A stretch of DNA of 64,000 nt from Acidimicrobiia bacterium (GTDB lineage Bacteria > Actinomycetota > Acidimicrobiia > Spongiisociales > UBA11373). The position numbers and the translations under genes are program-made. Numbering within the stretch: position 1 is the stretch's first letter; each line of letters begins with the position of its first letter. The stretch covers positions 951,608 through 1,015,607 of the forward strand of contig CP129495.1 in the NCBI GenBank assembly GCA_030584185.1, in the 5' to 3' direction. This document shows positions 33,148 to 44,291 of the stretch, piece after piece. The notes beneath the pieces were generated by a model. It was not told the origin of the DNA and did not search any database. It was given only the letters and a program-made list of their open reading frames with translations.

Positions 33148-34192
33148 GATCGGAGAAGAGGGCGCCGAATGCGAGGCGGGGACGCTGGTTCGCCTGCAGC
33201 GACTCCGCCGCTTCCAGGACGCGCCGTGCCCTGGCCACTGCCTTTCTCGGAGCCACCGATGCCAGCTCCGGGCCGGGGACGTCACGGTTCCGCACCGGGC
33301 CACCGAAGGAGGCGACGGCCGCATCGCGATACCAGGAGGCGAGGATCTCGAGGCCGCCCAGGTGCAGGGCGGAGGCCGCCCGACGGCGTTCCCTCTCGTG
33401 TCGATCCTTGAGGGCGCGGACGTCACGCTCCTCACTCTCGGCGACGCCGACCTCGGCCTGCTGTTGGTCGATCAGGCCCTCGAGCAGCGGATCGGCGGCG
33501 GACTCCATCTCCCGAGCCAACCGCATGGCATCGCCGGGCCTGGTGGTCACCTTCGACGGGACCGCCAGCCAGGCAGATCGGAAGGCCGCCACCTCCGAAC
33601 GGGTGGCGAGCAGGGCCGCCAGGCCGGGGCGACCTCCGGAGGCGGCGACCGCCCTCTCGGCCTGTGCGCCATCGACCCCACGTTCGACCAGTCCGGACAC
33701 GATCTCGTCCTCGGGAACCCTGCCGAAGAGGACCGTGCGACAACGGCTGGCGACGGTGGCGGGCAGGTCGTCGACGCTCTCGGCGACGAGGACGAAGATC
33801 GTGGATGCGGTCGGCTCCTCGAGCGTCTTCAGCAGGGCGTTGGCGGCCTCATCGTTCATGGCGCCCGCCTCCTCGAAGACGAACACCTTGCGCTCGCCCT
33901 CTACCGGCGTGCGCACCGCAAGGGATACCGCCTGGCGGGCCCTCTCCACCGTCAGGGCGCTGCGACCGTCGGGGTCGATCAGGATCAGGTCGGGGTGCAA
34001 GCCGGCAAGCGCCCTGCGAGCACACTGTTCGTCGTCGCCACAGAGTACGAGCGTGGCGAAACGCCGGGCCACCGTCGCCTTTCCCACGCTTCCCGGTCCG
34101 ACGAAGAGGTAGGCGTGGGCCGGGGCCGAGAGGTCGCCTTGCAGCATCTCGATGACCGCGGCGTGGCCGATGACACCATCGAAGCCGGTCAT
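33131..34192 (-). CDS. holB: DNA polymerase III subunit delta'
   Basis: A 353-aa clamp-loader subunit. N-terminal AAA+ fold: HAYLFVGPGSVGKATVARRFA, HPDLILIDPDG, KVFVFEEAGAMNDEAANALLKTLEEP and the SRC motif in TVASRCRTV, all typical of delta' and gamma/tau. Only one cysteine-pair remnant (CGDDEQCARR) remains of the zinc module. The C-terminal part is helical. Encoded directly after tmk with a 4-nt overlap, a common pairing. Confidence 0.92.
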   Translation of the reverse strand: MTGFDGVIGHAAVIEMLQGDLSAPAHAYLFVGPGSVGKATVARRFATLVLCGDDEQCARRALAGLHPDLILIDPDGRSALTVERARQAVSLAVRTPVEGERKVFVFEEAGAMNDEAANALLKTLEEPTASTIFVLVAESVDDLPATVASRCRTVLFGRVPEDEIVSGLVERGVDGAQAERAVAASGGRPGLAALLATRSEVAAFRSAWLAVPSKVTTRPGDAMRLAREMESAADPLLEGLIDQQQAEVGVAESEERDVRALKDRHERERRRAASALHLGGLEILASWYRDAAVASFGGPVRNRDVPGPELASVAPRKAVARARRVLEAAESLQANQRPRLAFGALFSDLGTSD

Positions 34193-34788
34193 GGTGCCTC
34201 CACGGCCTCGACGATCCGCTCCACGACCTCATGCAATGGAGCCGATGCGTCCACCACCAAGAACCGATCGGGCTCGGCTTCGGCGATCCGGTCGTAGGAC
34301 TCGGCGACCCTCCTCTGGAAGTCGAGACCCTCCGACGAGATGCGATCTGCCGCCACCTCTCGATCCAGCCCGCGCTCCGGGTCGAGCCGGAGCAGAGCCA
34401 CCATGTCCGGGACCACGCCCCGCAGCGCATAGCGGTTCACCCGCTCGACGGCCTCGACACCCAGCCCGCGGGCCGCCCCCTGGTAGGCGATCGACGAGTG
34501 GTAGGACCGGTCCGAGACGACGAGATCCCCGCGCTGCAGTGCCGGAGACACGACGTCGGCGGCCAGCTGGGCGCGCGCCGCGGCGAAGAGCAACGCCTCC
34601 GTCCAGTCGTCGAGCGACGAATCGCTGCCGAGCAGGATGTCGCGTATCCGTTCACCCGCCGGGGTGCCGCCGGGCTCCCGAACCAGGGTCACGGCGTGCC
34701 CCCGCTCCTCGAGGGCGTCGGCGACCATTCGGGCAACGGTCGACTTCCCCGCCCCGTCGATCCCCTCGATCGCCAGGTAGCGAATCAC
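34189..34788 (-). CDS. tmk: Thymidylate kinase
   Basis: A 199-aa dTMP kinase. P-loop GIDGAGKST, the DR(S/Y) motif in VVSDRSYHSSIAYQG, the base-binding REPGGTPAGERIR, and the LID region. The GTG at 34788 is chosen because it overlaps the stop of the MFS gene (GTGA) and gives the standard N-terminus IRYLAIEG; a longer frame has no conserved residues. Confidence 0.95.
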   Translation of the reverse strand: MIRYLAIEGIDGAGKSTVARMVADALEERGHAVTLVREPGGTPAGERIRDILLGSDSSLDDWTEALLFAAARAQLAADVVSPALQRGDLVVSDRSYHSSIAYQGAARGLGVEAVERVNRYALRGVVPDMVALLRLDPERGLDREVAADRISSEGLDFQRRVAESYDRIAEAEPDRFLVVDASAPLHEVVERIVEAVEAP

Positions 34789-36209
34789 TTCGCACCGTTC
34801 CCGTCGATGCTGTCGATCTCGGCGGTCGGCTCGCCACCGGCAAGGGTCTTGCGGTGACGGCGGAACGCCTCCACCGCCGCCCCCACCACCGGCCGGTTCC
34901 CGATGTGGCCCAGGTCGATCAGCTCGCGTCTCACCGTCCACAGGAGCACCAGGCCGCTGCCGACCATGATCACCCCTCCCATCAGCAGGACGTCACGCTC
35001 CCCCGCAGCCAGGATTCCGGGCAGCACCCCTCCCATGAGATCGGCCGCGGGAAGCGCCACCATCATGGCGGTGAGAAGACCGATGCGCATCATCGAGAAC
35101 AGGGCGGCGAAGGTGCGCCCCCGCAGTGCGTCGTCGGTCTCTTCGTGGAGGTGGGCGAAACCCAGGACGTAGGCGGAACCGGCGCCGACCCCCATGAGGG
35201 TCACCCAGCTGAGCGCCCCGATGAGCGTCTTCACGAACGCCGCCGACGCCAGCGAGGCGCCGGTGAGGAGCAGGGCGAACCCGAACATGACGTCCTTGTG
35301 CCGGAACCTGGGCCCGAAGATGGTGACCAGGACGATTCCGGTGCCGGCGCCGAGGCCGAATGCGGTGAGCAACGCCGGGAAGCCGACGGCGCCGGCTTCG
35401 AGGACCTTGGAGGCGAACGGCTTGCCCAGCACCACGATGATCCCGCCCGAGGCGAGGGCGACGGTCATGGCAAGCACGACCGGACGGATCCTGCGGTTCG
35501 ATGCGACGAAGACGACCCCGTCGCGCAGGTCCTTCAGCGCCGCCGTCGGATTCCAACGCCGCTTGGTGCCGTCCCGTCGCCGGCGCGCCGGGGAGCGCAG
35601 GGAGGGCAGGGTGAAGATGATCATCGCCGACAGCAGGTAGGTGACGGCGTCGACCAGGAAAGCGAGGCCCTCCTGGGTGCCGGGGAGGAGGCCGCCCAAG
35701 GTGAAGTCGGCGCCAAGCGGTGCCAGCGCCATGAAGATCGCCGCCCCGAGCGGGAAGGTGCCGTAGGCGGCGCTGAGGGAGAGGCTGTTGGCCTGAACCA
35801 GCTCGGATCTGGAGACCAGGGTGGGAACGGTCGCCTCCTTGGCAGGCTGGAAGACCAGGGTGAGCCCCTCGAGCGCCAGGTTGACCAGCACCAGCGACTG
35901 GATCGAGTCCACGAAGGCGAGGGACATGACGAGCAGGGCCCGGCCGATCTCGCAGAAGAGCATCACCTTCTTGCGGTCGAGACGGTCGGCGACGATCCCC
36001 CCGATGGCGGCGAAGAACAGGCCGGGCAGGATGCGCGAGGTGAGGGCGAGGGCGATCCCGCCGCTGCCTGCCAGCTCTTCGGCCAGGGAGAGCGTTGCCA
36101 GGATCGCCACCCAGTCACCGGTGCTGCTGATCAGACCGGCGCGCCACAGGCGGGAGAACGGTCCCGATCTGATCAAGGCCCAGGCGGACCGGGGGGGAGC
36201 GGCGGTCAC
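34785..36209 (-). CDS. MFS transporter
   Basis: A 474-aa major facilitator with about 12 helices, close to the MFS_3/EntS group of exporters. GDWVAILATLSLAEEL is the first helix region; GGIVADRLDRKKVMLF is the loop 2-3 signature. The central loop is basic (SPARRRRDGTKRRW). GTG at 36209 gives the normal N-terminus (SAWALIRSGPFSRLWRAGLIS). The cargo cannot be deduced. Located between topA and tmk with a 4-nt overlap to tmk. Confidence 0.85.
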   Translation of the reverse strand: MTAAPPRSAWALIRSGPFSRLWRAGLISSTGDWVAILATLSLAEELAGSGGIALALTSRILPGLFFAAIGGIVADRLDRKKVMLFCEIGRALLVMSLAFVDSIQSLVLVNLALEGLTLVFQPAKEATVPTLVSRSELVQANSLSLSAAYGTFPLGAAIFMALAPLGADFTLGGLLPGTQEGLAFLVDAVTYLLSAMIIFTLPSLRSPARRRRDGTKRRWNPTAALKDLRDGVVFVASNRRIRPVVLAMTVALASGGIIVVLGKPFASKVLEAGAVGFPALLTAFGLGAGTGIVLVTIFGPRFRHKDVMFGFALLLTGASLASAAFVKTLIGALSWVTLMGVGAGSAYVLGFAHLHEETDDALRGRTFAALFSMMRIGLLTAMMVALPAADLMGGVLPGILAAGERDVLLMGGVIMVGSGLVLLWTVRRELIDLGHIGNRPVVGAAVEAFRRHRKTLAGGEPTAEIDSIDGNGAK

Positions 36210-36241
36210 CGGCGGCAGGCTATCAGAGGCATGAGCGATGC

Positions 36242-39016
36242 CTACGCCGCAGGCGGCTTGCCGTCCGTGACCGGCTTGCCCTCGGACTCGAGACGGGCGC
36301 GGCGGGCCGCGAGCAGCTCGGAGGCACGCTCCGGGGTGATGGTCTCCGGGCTGTCGCCGGTCCTCAGGGAGGCGTTGACGCCGCCGTCGGTGACGTACGG
36401 CCCGAAGCGCCCGCTGCGGACCGTGATCTGCCATCCGGTGCCGGGATCGACGCCCACGATCCGCCCCGGGCTGGCCGCCGCTCGCCCCCGGCCCCGCTTC
36501 GGCTGTGCCAGCAGGTCGACGGCCTCGTCAAGGGTGACGGTCAGGATCTGCGCTTCGCCCGCCAGGCTGCGGGTGTCGTCGCCTCGCTTGATGTAAGGGC
36601 CGTAACGGCCGTTGGTGGCCAGGATCTCGTCTCCGGTCGACGGGTCGACACCTACGACACGGGGAAGAGCGAGCAGGGCCAGCGCCTCCTCCAGGGTCAC
36701 CGTCTCCGGGCTCATCGAGGCGAACAGCGAGGCCCGCTTCGGCTTGGCGGCGGTGCTGCGTCCACGCTTTGGCGGCGACTTCTTGGGTGCAGGCGCCTTG
36801 GCGGCTCCCGATACGGGGTCTTCGCTCGCATCGGGCGCCACGGCAGCATCCGGTTGGAGATCGGCATCCTCGCCGGGGTCCTCCCCCAACTGGACGTAGG
36901 GCCCGAAGCGGCCGGTGCGGACGAACACGGTCAGCCCGGTCTCGGGATCGGTCCCGAGGGCACGGTCGCCCTGGGGCGCCTCCAGTATCCGGAGTACGTT
37001 CTCGGGTGTGAGATCGTCGAGCGAGGTGCCTTCCGGGATCGAGGCTCGACGACCGTCACCGGCTTCCAGGTACGGCCCGTAGCGCCCGTTGCGCACCACG
37101 ACGCCGTCGATCCCGGGCAGCAAGATCGTGTTGATCTCTCTTGCGTCCCCGCCTGCGATCGCCTGGGCGACGACCTCCTTCAGACCGGGATGGCCGTTGC
37201 CGCGATAGAACTCCTCAAGGTAGGGGACCATCTCCCCCTCGCCTCGAGCGATCTCGTCGAGCTCCTCCTCCAACCGGGCGGTGAACTCGTACTCGACGAG
37301 ATGACCGAAGTGGCGTTCCAGCAGCCCGACGGTGGAGAAGGCGTCGGCGGTGGGCACCAGGGCCGCCCCCGACTTGGTGACGTACCCCCGATCCAGGATC
37401 GTCTGGATGATCGCGGCGTATGTCGAGGGGCGCCCGATCCCCAATTCCTCCAGCTTCTGCACCAGAGAGGCCTCGGTGTACCGGGCCGGTGGGCGGGTCT
37501 CGTGCCCGACGGCCTCCAACGACTCGATGGCCACCGCCTCGCCCTCCGACATCGAAGGCAGCCGCCGCTCGCGATCCTCGAGCTCGGCCTCGGGGTCGTC
37601 GGAGCCCTGCACATACGCACGCAGGAAGCCGGGGAAGGTGATCGTCCGCCCCGAGGTGGCGAACTCGGCGTCACGGCCGGAAGCGCCGGCCCCACCCAGA
37701 CGCACCGAGAGCGACTCGCCCTTGGCGTCCTGCATCTGCGATGCCACCGTCCGTTTCCAGATCAAGTCGTAGAGAGCGGCCTCGTCGCGACTCAGGTGGC
37801 GTCGCACCTGATCCGGGGTGCGGAAGGACTCGCCCGCCGGGCGGATCGCCTCATGTGCCTCCTGGGCGTTCTTCACCTTCGAGGCGTAGAGGCGCGGCCG
37901 GTCGGGCACGAACTCGGCCCCGAAGAGGGAGACCGCCTGTGATCGCGCCGCCGCCACCGCCGCGTCTGAGAGGGACGTGCTGTCGGTACGCATGTAAGTG
38001 ATGAAGCCGTTCTCGTACAGGCGCTGGGCCAGGCGCATCGTCTGCTGGGAGCCGAGCCGCAGCTTGCGACCCGCCTCCTGCTGCAGCGTCGAGGTTCGGA
38101 ATGGGGGCTGGGGCTTGCGGGTGTACGGCTTGCGGACCAACGAGCGGATCTCCAGGGTGGCCCCTTCGAGGTCGGTGACCACCGCCCGTGCCGCATCCGC
38201 GTCGAGCACGAGGACATCGCCGCCGGAGCCCTCGTCGGACGGGGCCGCCTCGGTCGGGGCCGATTCCTCCGCTCCGGTCTCCGAGCCTCCCCCCGACCTG
38301 AGAGCGCCTGCCGCGTCGAAGTCCCGGCCCACTGCCACCCTCACGCCATCGAGTGAGTGCAGCGTCGCCTCGAATCCCCCGGCGTCGACCGTGAAACGTC
38401 CGTCGACACTCCAGTACCCCGCCGCCTGGAACTCCATCCGCTCCCGCTCCCGCTCCACCACCAGGCGGATCGCCGGGCTCTGCACCCGGCCCGCAGAGAG
38501 GCGAGGGCGGATCAGCCGCCACAACACGGGCGACACCTCGTACCCCACCAGCCGGTCGAGGATGCGGCGGGTCTCCTGGGCATCCACCAGGCGCCGATCC
38601 AACTGGCGAGGGGTCTCCACGGCGCGCCTGATGGCATCGGCCGTGATCTCGTGGAACACCATGCGACGCACCGGGACCTTGGGCTTGAGCACCTCGAGCA
38701 GATGCCAGGCGATCGACTCCCCCTCCCGATCCTCATCGGTGGCGAGGTACAACTCGTCGGCGTCCTTGAGCAGGGACTTCAGGTGGGAGATCTGTTTGCG
38801 GCGCTCCGCGGGCACCACGTACAGCGGCTTGAAGTCGTTGTCGACGTCGACACCGAGGCGCGCCCACCCCTCGGAGCGCTGGGCAGCCGGGATCTCCTCG
38901 GCCTTGCGCGGGAGGTCGCGCACATGGCCGATCGACGACTCGACGACGAAGCCGGAGCCGAGGAAGCCGGCGATGGTGCGTGCCTTTGCCGGGGATTCGA
39001 CGATGACGAGTTTCAC
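36242..39016 (-). CDS. topA: DNA topoisomerase I
   Basis: A 924-aa type IA enzyme that relaxes negative supercoils. Toprim domain: MKLVIVESPAKARTI with the DEDREGE acidic triad (ATDEDREGESIAWHL); catalytic tyrosine in NGFITYMRTDSTSLS. The C-terminal part has at least four Toprim_C repeats of the pattern VGVDPxTGxxIxxxxGRYGPYI instead of zinc fingers, with a lysine-rich linker (KKSPPKRGRSTAAKPKR), as in other Actinomycetota. topA near holB is also seen in M. tuberculosis. Confidence 0.97.
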   Translation of the reverse strand: MKLVIVESPAKARTIAGFLGSGFVVESSIGHVRDLPRKAEEIPAAQRSEGWARLGVDVDNDFKPLYVVPAERRKQISHLKSLLKDADELYLATDEDREGESIAWHLLEVLKPKVPVRRMVFHEITADAIRRAVETPRQLDRRLVDAQETRRILDRLVGYEVSPVLWRLIRPRLSAGRVQSPAIRLVVERERERMEFQAAGYWSVDGRFTVDAGGFEATLHSLDGVRVAVGRDFDAAGALRSGGGSETGAEESAPTEAAPSDEGSGGDVLVLDADAARAVVTDLEGATLEIRSLVRKPYTRKPQPPFRTSTLQQEAGRKLRLGSQQTMRLAQRLYENGFITYMRTDSTSLSDAAVAAARSQAVSLFGAEFVPDRPRLYASKVKNAQEAHEAIRPAGESFRTPDQVRRHLSRDEAALYDLIWKRTVASQMQDAKGESLSVRLGGAGASGRDAEFATSGRTITFPGFLRAYVQGSDDPEAELEDRERRLPSMSEGEAVAIESLEAVGHETRPPARYTEASLVQKLEELGIGRPSTYAAIIQTILDRGYVTKSGAALVPTADAFSTVGLLERHFGHLVEYEFTARLEEELDEIARGEGEMVPYLEEFYRGNGHPGLKEVVAQAIAGGDAREINTILLPGIDGVVVRNGRYGPYLEAGDGRRASIPEGTSLDDLTPENVLRILEAPQGDRALGTDPETGLTVFVRTGRFGPYVQLGEDPGEDADLQPDAAVAPDASEDPVSGAAKAPAPKKSPPKRGRSTAAKPKRASLFASMSPETVTLEEALALLALPRVVGVDPSTGDEILATNGRYGPYIKRGDDTRSLAGEAQILTVTLDEAVDLLAQPKRGRGRAAASPGRIVGVDPGTGWQITVRSGRFGPYVTDGGVNASLRTGDSPETITPERASELLAARRARLESEGKPVTDGKPPAA

Positions 39017-39111
39017 TCTGGGCCGGATGCTCTCGGGGTCGAGGGAGGGAACGAACTGGGTCCGGAAAGCCGGATCCGGTCAGTAGGTGTACGCCTGGCG
39101 GAGGGTGAATG

Positions 39112-40188
39112 TCAAGAACGCCCGGTCGTGGCGTCTCCGCCGAGGCCCTCCTCGAGCCGCGCCAGCACCGCATCCCACGAGTAGATCCGGGCGGCGCGGG
39201 CGGCGCCGGCAGTGCCCATCCGAACGCCCAGGTCGGGGTCGTCGAGGAGGAGACGAAGGGCCTGGGTGAGGGTGTCGAGCCCATCCACGACGAAACCGGT
39301 GACGCCCGCCTCGACCGTCTCCGGTGCTCCCCCCGAATCCCCGGCGACCACGGGGAGCCCGCTCGCCGCCGCCTCCAGGTACACGATCCCAAAGCCTTCG
39401 GCCTCCAGTCCGAACCAGCGCGACCGGCAGGGCATGGCGAAGACGGTCATCTCCCGGTACAGCCCGGGGAGGGCGGCGTAGGGAACGCCCACCTCGAAAC
39501 GAGTGGGGACCTCGAGGCGGTCGGCCAGGCGTCGCAATGCCTTCTCGTCTCGCCCCCTGCCCACGACCAGCACCTCCACGGGCCGCCCTTCGGCGCGCAG
39601 CCGGGCGGCGGCGCGCAGCACGCGACGCTGCCCCTTGCGGGGCACGAAGCGGGACACACACCCCACCACCGGCGTCACCGGAGTCGCCGCCGCCGGCGAG
39701 AACTCGGGCCCCACGCCGGCACCGAGGGTGACCACCTCCCGATGGGTGAGACGGCGCACCCGACCGGCGATGAACCCGGAGACGCCGAAGAGGAAGTCGG
39801 CCCGCCGCAACGGGTAACGCACGAGCCGGCGCAGACCCGGAAACGCGGCGGGAAGGGTGACCTCGGCGCCGTGACACAGGACGGCGTAAGGGACCCCCGT
39901 CTCGCGACGCAGTGCCGGTCCGGCATGGGCGAGCGGATGAGGGGCGCCGAAGAGCACGACGTCGGGGCGAAACTCGGCGATCTCGGCGGCGATCCAACGG
40001 CGGGTTCGTCGGGTCGGCCACATGAACCGACGCCGCCCGCGGCGCACCGCGGGGTCGGCGGTGGCTTCGTCGTCGCGCGGCGCCAGCACCCGGACGTCGC
40101 CACCGAGGGCCGCCACCAGCCCGGCCAGGTACTGCTGGATCCCGCCGGGCCGGGGCGGGTAGTCGTTGGTGACCAGAAGCACCCTCAT
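39112..40188 (-). CDS. GT4-family glycosyltransferase (PimB-like)
   Basis: A 358-aa GT-B glycosyltransferase. N-terminal MRVLLVTNDYPPRPGGIQQYL is typical of GT4; the C-terminal nucleotide-sugar domain shows VGCVSRFVPRKGQ, VVGRGRDEKAL and EAEGFGIVYLEAAASGLPVVAGDSGG with the EX7E motif. Overall similarity in layout is to the mannosyltransferase PimB of actinobacterial lipoglycan synthesis, but donor and acceptor are not determined. The ATG at 40188 overlaps the stop of the phosphatase gene by 4 nt. Confidence 0.88.
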   Translation of the reverse strand: MRVLLVTNDYPPRPGGIQQYLAGLVAALGGDVRVLAPRDDEATADPAVRRGRRRFMWPTRRTRRWIAAEIAEFRPDVVLFGAPHPLAHAGPALRRETGVPYAVLCHGAEVTLPAAFPGLRRLVRYPLRRADFLFGVSGFIAGRVRRLTHREVVTLGAGVGPEFSPAAATPVTPVVGCVSRFVPRKGQRRVLRAAARLRAEGRPVEVLVVGRGRDEKALRRLADRLEVPTRFEVGVPYAALPGLYREMTVFAMPCRSRWFGLEAEGFGIVYLEAAASGLPVVAGDSGGAPETVEAGVTGFVVDGLDTLTQALRLLLDDPDLGVRMGTAGAARAARIYSWDAVLARLEEGLGGDATTGRS

Positions 40189-41444
40189 GTCGCCGAAAGG
40201 TTGTAATCGACCAGGCGGAGCCTCCCGTCGATCCGTTGCACATGGGTGATGCTGGTGTTTCCCGGAATGTCGAGCAGCCGCTGCTCCGGCCATCGCAAGC
40301 CGAGGACCCGCCCCGCCAGCGTCCAGATGGCGCCGCCGTGGGTGAACAGGGCGGCGCGCTCGGCCCCGACGACCTCGGCCACCCTCTCCACCACCGCCTG
40401 CATGCGGGAGCCGGCCGCCTCGAAGGTCTCTCCCGAGCCGCCGCGCGGATCGTCCCGCCCCTCCTCGAACACCCGATGCCACTCGTCGGCGAAGCGCTCC
40501 TGGATCTCCGATGTGGTCAGGCCCTCCCAGGTGCCGAAATCGATCTCGATCAGGTCGGACTCGAGCTGGACTTCGAGGCCGAGCCGGGCGGCGTAGGCGG
40601 CCGCCGTGGTCCGGGTGCGCTCCAGGGGCGAGGAGAGGATCCGGGATGCCGGGGGGAGAGCGGACGCCGCCGCCGCCGCCTGCACCCGGCCATGGTCGCT
40701 GAGAGGGCCGTCGGTTCGGCCGTGCCACTGGCCCGAGCGGTTGGCTTCGGTCTCGGCGTGACGAACCAGCATCAGTGTGCCGGCACCGTCGGGGAGCGAG
40801 CCGGCGTGCCGGGCGTCGTTGTAGGTCTGCAGGTGGAATCGATCGCCCGCAACCACCGTCTGGGTGATCGAGGCGTTGCGAACCCGCTCCAGCGGCCATG
40901 GGCGCGCACCCGGCCCGAAGCCGAGCCGGTTGCCCATCACGGCGTGAACGTTGCCGCCGTGGGTGACCACCAACACCCTCGATCCGTGGGGCGTCGACTC
41001 GACCAAGGCGTCGAGGGCGCGCTCCACACGGGCGGAGAAACCTGGCCACGACTCGCCGCCGCCCATGGCGATCGGCTCCCCCGACGACCAGGCGGCAGAC
41101 TCTTCGGGGTAGCGCTCCACGACCTCGTCGCGGGTGAGCCCCTGCCACCGGCCGATGTCGATCTCCCGCCAGGCCGGATCGGGGACGGCATCGAGGCCGG
41201 CCAACGCCGCCGTCTCCATGGTGCGGGGGAGATCGGAGACGATCACGCGATCGAACTCGTACCGGCCAAGGCGCTCTCCGAGAGCCTTGGCCTGGGCGCG
41301 TCCCCTCGCCGACAGCCCGTGACCGCCTTGGCCTTGCCAGACGCCACCGGCGTTGGCGTCGGTCTCGGCGTGGCGAACGAAGGTGATCTCGATGCTCAGG
41401 CGATGGCTCCGCGGTCGGGGTCGTAGGCTAAACCCATGCTCCAC
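40185..41444 (-). CDS. Protein with two histidine-phosphatase domains
   Basis: Two phosphoglycerate-mutase-like domains in tandem: the first with FVRHAETDANAGGVWQGQ (about 22-39) and the second with LVRHAETEANRSGQWHGR in the middle, each followed by its own SDLPRTMET / SSPLERTRTT helix and a second histidine (VTHGGN, FTHGGA). Both have complete RHG-type catalytic residues, so both may be active. The N-terminus is uncertain: GTG at 41444 adds about 15 non-conserved residues; a CTG at 41399 with GGAG upstream fits the fold better. Overlaps the glycosyltransferase gene. Substrate unknown. Confidence 0.85.
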   Translation of the reverse strand: MEHGFSLRPRPRSHRLSIEITFVRHAETDANAGGVWQGQGGHGLSARGRAQAKALGERLGRYEFDRVIVSDLPRTMETAALAGLDAVPDPAWREIDIGRWQGLTRDEVVERYPEESAAWSSGEPIAMGGGESWPGFSARVERALDALVESTPHGSRVLVVTHGGNVHAVMGNRLGFGPGARPWPLERVRNASITQTVVAGDRFHLQTYNDARHAGSLPDGAGTLMLVRHAETEANRSGQWHGRTDGPLSDHGRVQAAAAASALPPASRILSSPLERTRTTAAAYAARLGLEVQLESDLIEIDFGTWEGLTTSEIQERFADEWHRVFEEGRDDPRGGSGETFEAAGSRMQAVVERVAEVVGAERAALFTHGGAIWTLAGRVLGLRWPEQRLLDIPGNTSITHVQRIDGRLRLVDYNLSAT

Positions 41445-41618
41445 GTGCTCAATCTGCAGGCCGAGCCGGGCGGTCCCACACTCCCAGACGACGCCGGGGC
41501 GGCCTTGGTGTGGCTGGTGTTCGCCGGGATCATCACCGGCCTGTGGATCCTGGTGAGCCGCACCCGGCGCCGCGCCGAGCGCGAGTTCTGGGAGCGCAAG
41601 CGACGCCAGAACGGTTGA
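41436..41618 (+). CDS. Small single-helix membrane protein
   Basis: A 60-aa protein: an acidic N-terminal segment, one membrane helix (ALVWLVFAGIITGLWILVS) and a strongly basic tail (RTRRRAEREFWERKRRQ). No family recognised and no clear ribosome site, but the charge pattern is that of a real membrane peptide with its tail in the cytosol. Divergent from the phosphatase gene, overlapping its 5' end if that gene starts at 41444. Confidence 0.5.
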   Translation: MLHVLNLQAEPGGPTLPDDAGAALVWLVFAGIITGLWILVSRTRRRAEREFWERKRRQNG

Positions 41619-41651
41619 GGGCGGCCCTCTGGTTCCTCGCCCGGTCCTCGC

Positions 41652-43706
<2,055 letters not shown>

Positions 43707-43754
43707 GGGTCTTCCTCCACGACGATGCGGTGGCGGAAGTATAGGAAGGGAGTC

Positions 43755-44291
43755 TCAGCCCCTTCGCCCGACCAGACGCGGCAGCACTCCCAGCGCCAGC
43801 ATGAGGCCGCCGACGATCACCGCCCAGGGGCGCCACGGGTCGTCGATCTCCCGCTCGGCCGCCTCCAGGACCACGGAGTGGACCTCCAGATACGACTCTC
43901 CGCCCCGCTCCTGGTCGTGGTGCCGCCACTCTCCCGTGGCCACCACGATCGGCCCCCGAACCCGATACCCGCCGGGGCGCTCCACGCCGAGAGCGTCGAA
44001 CTCGGCATTGGGGATGCGCGCCCCGATCCCCGAGTTGGAACCGGCGACGGGGTTGCCCTCTCCCAGCGGAGCGTCCACATACGGGTCTCCGTTGATCTGC
44101 ACCCACACGTGAACGTCGCGGCGCATGAAATCGCCGACCAGCTCGCCGCGTACGGTGATCTCACCGACCAGATCCGAGTCGTAGGCGGCGGAATCGGCGA
44201 GGAGATCGGTGACCGCCACCGTGTCGCCGGCCAAGGCGGGGGCAGCGGCCAGCAGGGAGGCGGCGGCGAAGGCGGCGATCCGGAACCTCAT
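43755..44291 (-). CDS. Secreted-anchored protein of the trk operon (OB-fold-like)
   Basis: A 178-aa protein with a signal peptide (MRFRIAAFAAASLLAAAPALA), a mostly beta outside domain (LVGEITVRGELVGDFMRRDVHVWVQINGDP, YRVRGPIVVATGEW) resembling an OB fold, and a C-terminal membrane helix (AVIVGGLMLALGVLPRLV). Family not recognised. The ATG at 44291 overlaps the trkH stop by 4 nt, so it is the last gene of the potassium operon and could be an accessory envelope part of it. Confidence 0.7.
   Translation of the reverse strand: MRFRIAAFAAASLLAAAPALAGDTVAVTDLLADSAAYDSDLVGEITVRGELVGDFMRRDVHVWVQINGDPYVDAPLGEGNPVAGSNSGIGARIPNAEFDALGVERPGGYRVRGPIVVATGEWRHHDQERGGESYLEVHSVVLEAAEREIDDPWRPWAVIVGGLMLALGVLPRLVGRRG

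Noticed and set aside
34152-36596. An 814-codon plus-strand frame opposite tmk and the MFS gene
   Set aside because: Composition is Arg/Pro/Gly-rich with no motifs; it is the antisense shadow of real genes.
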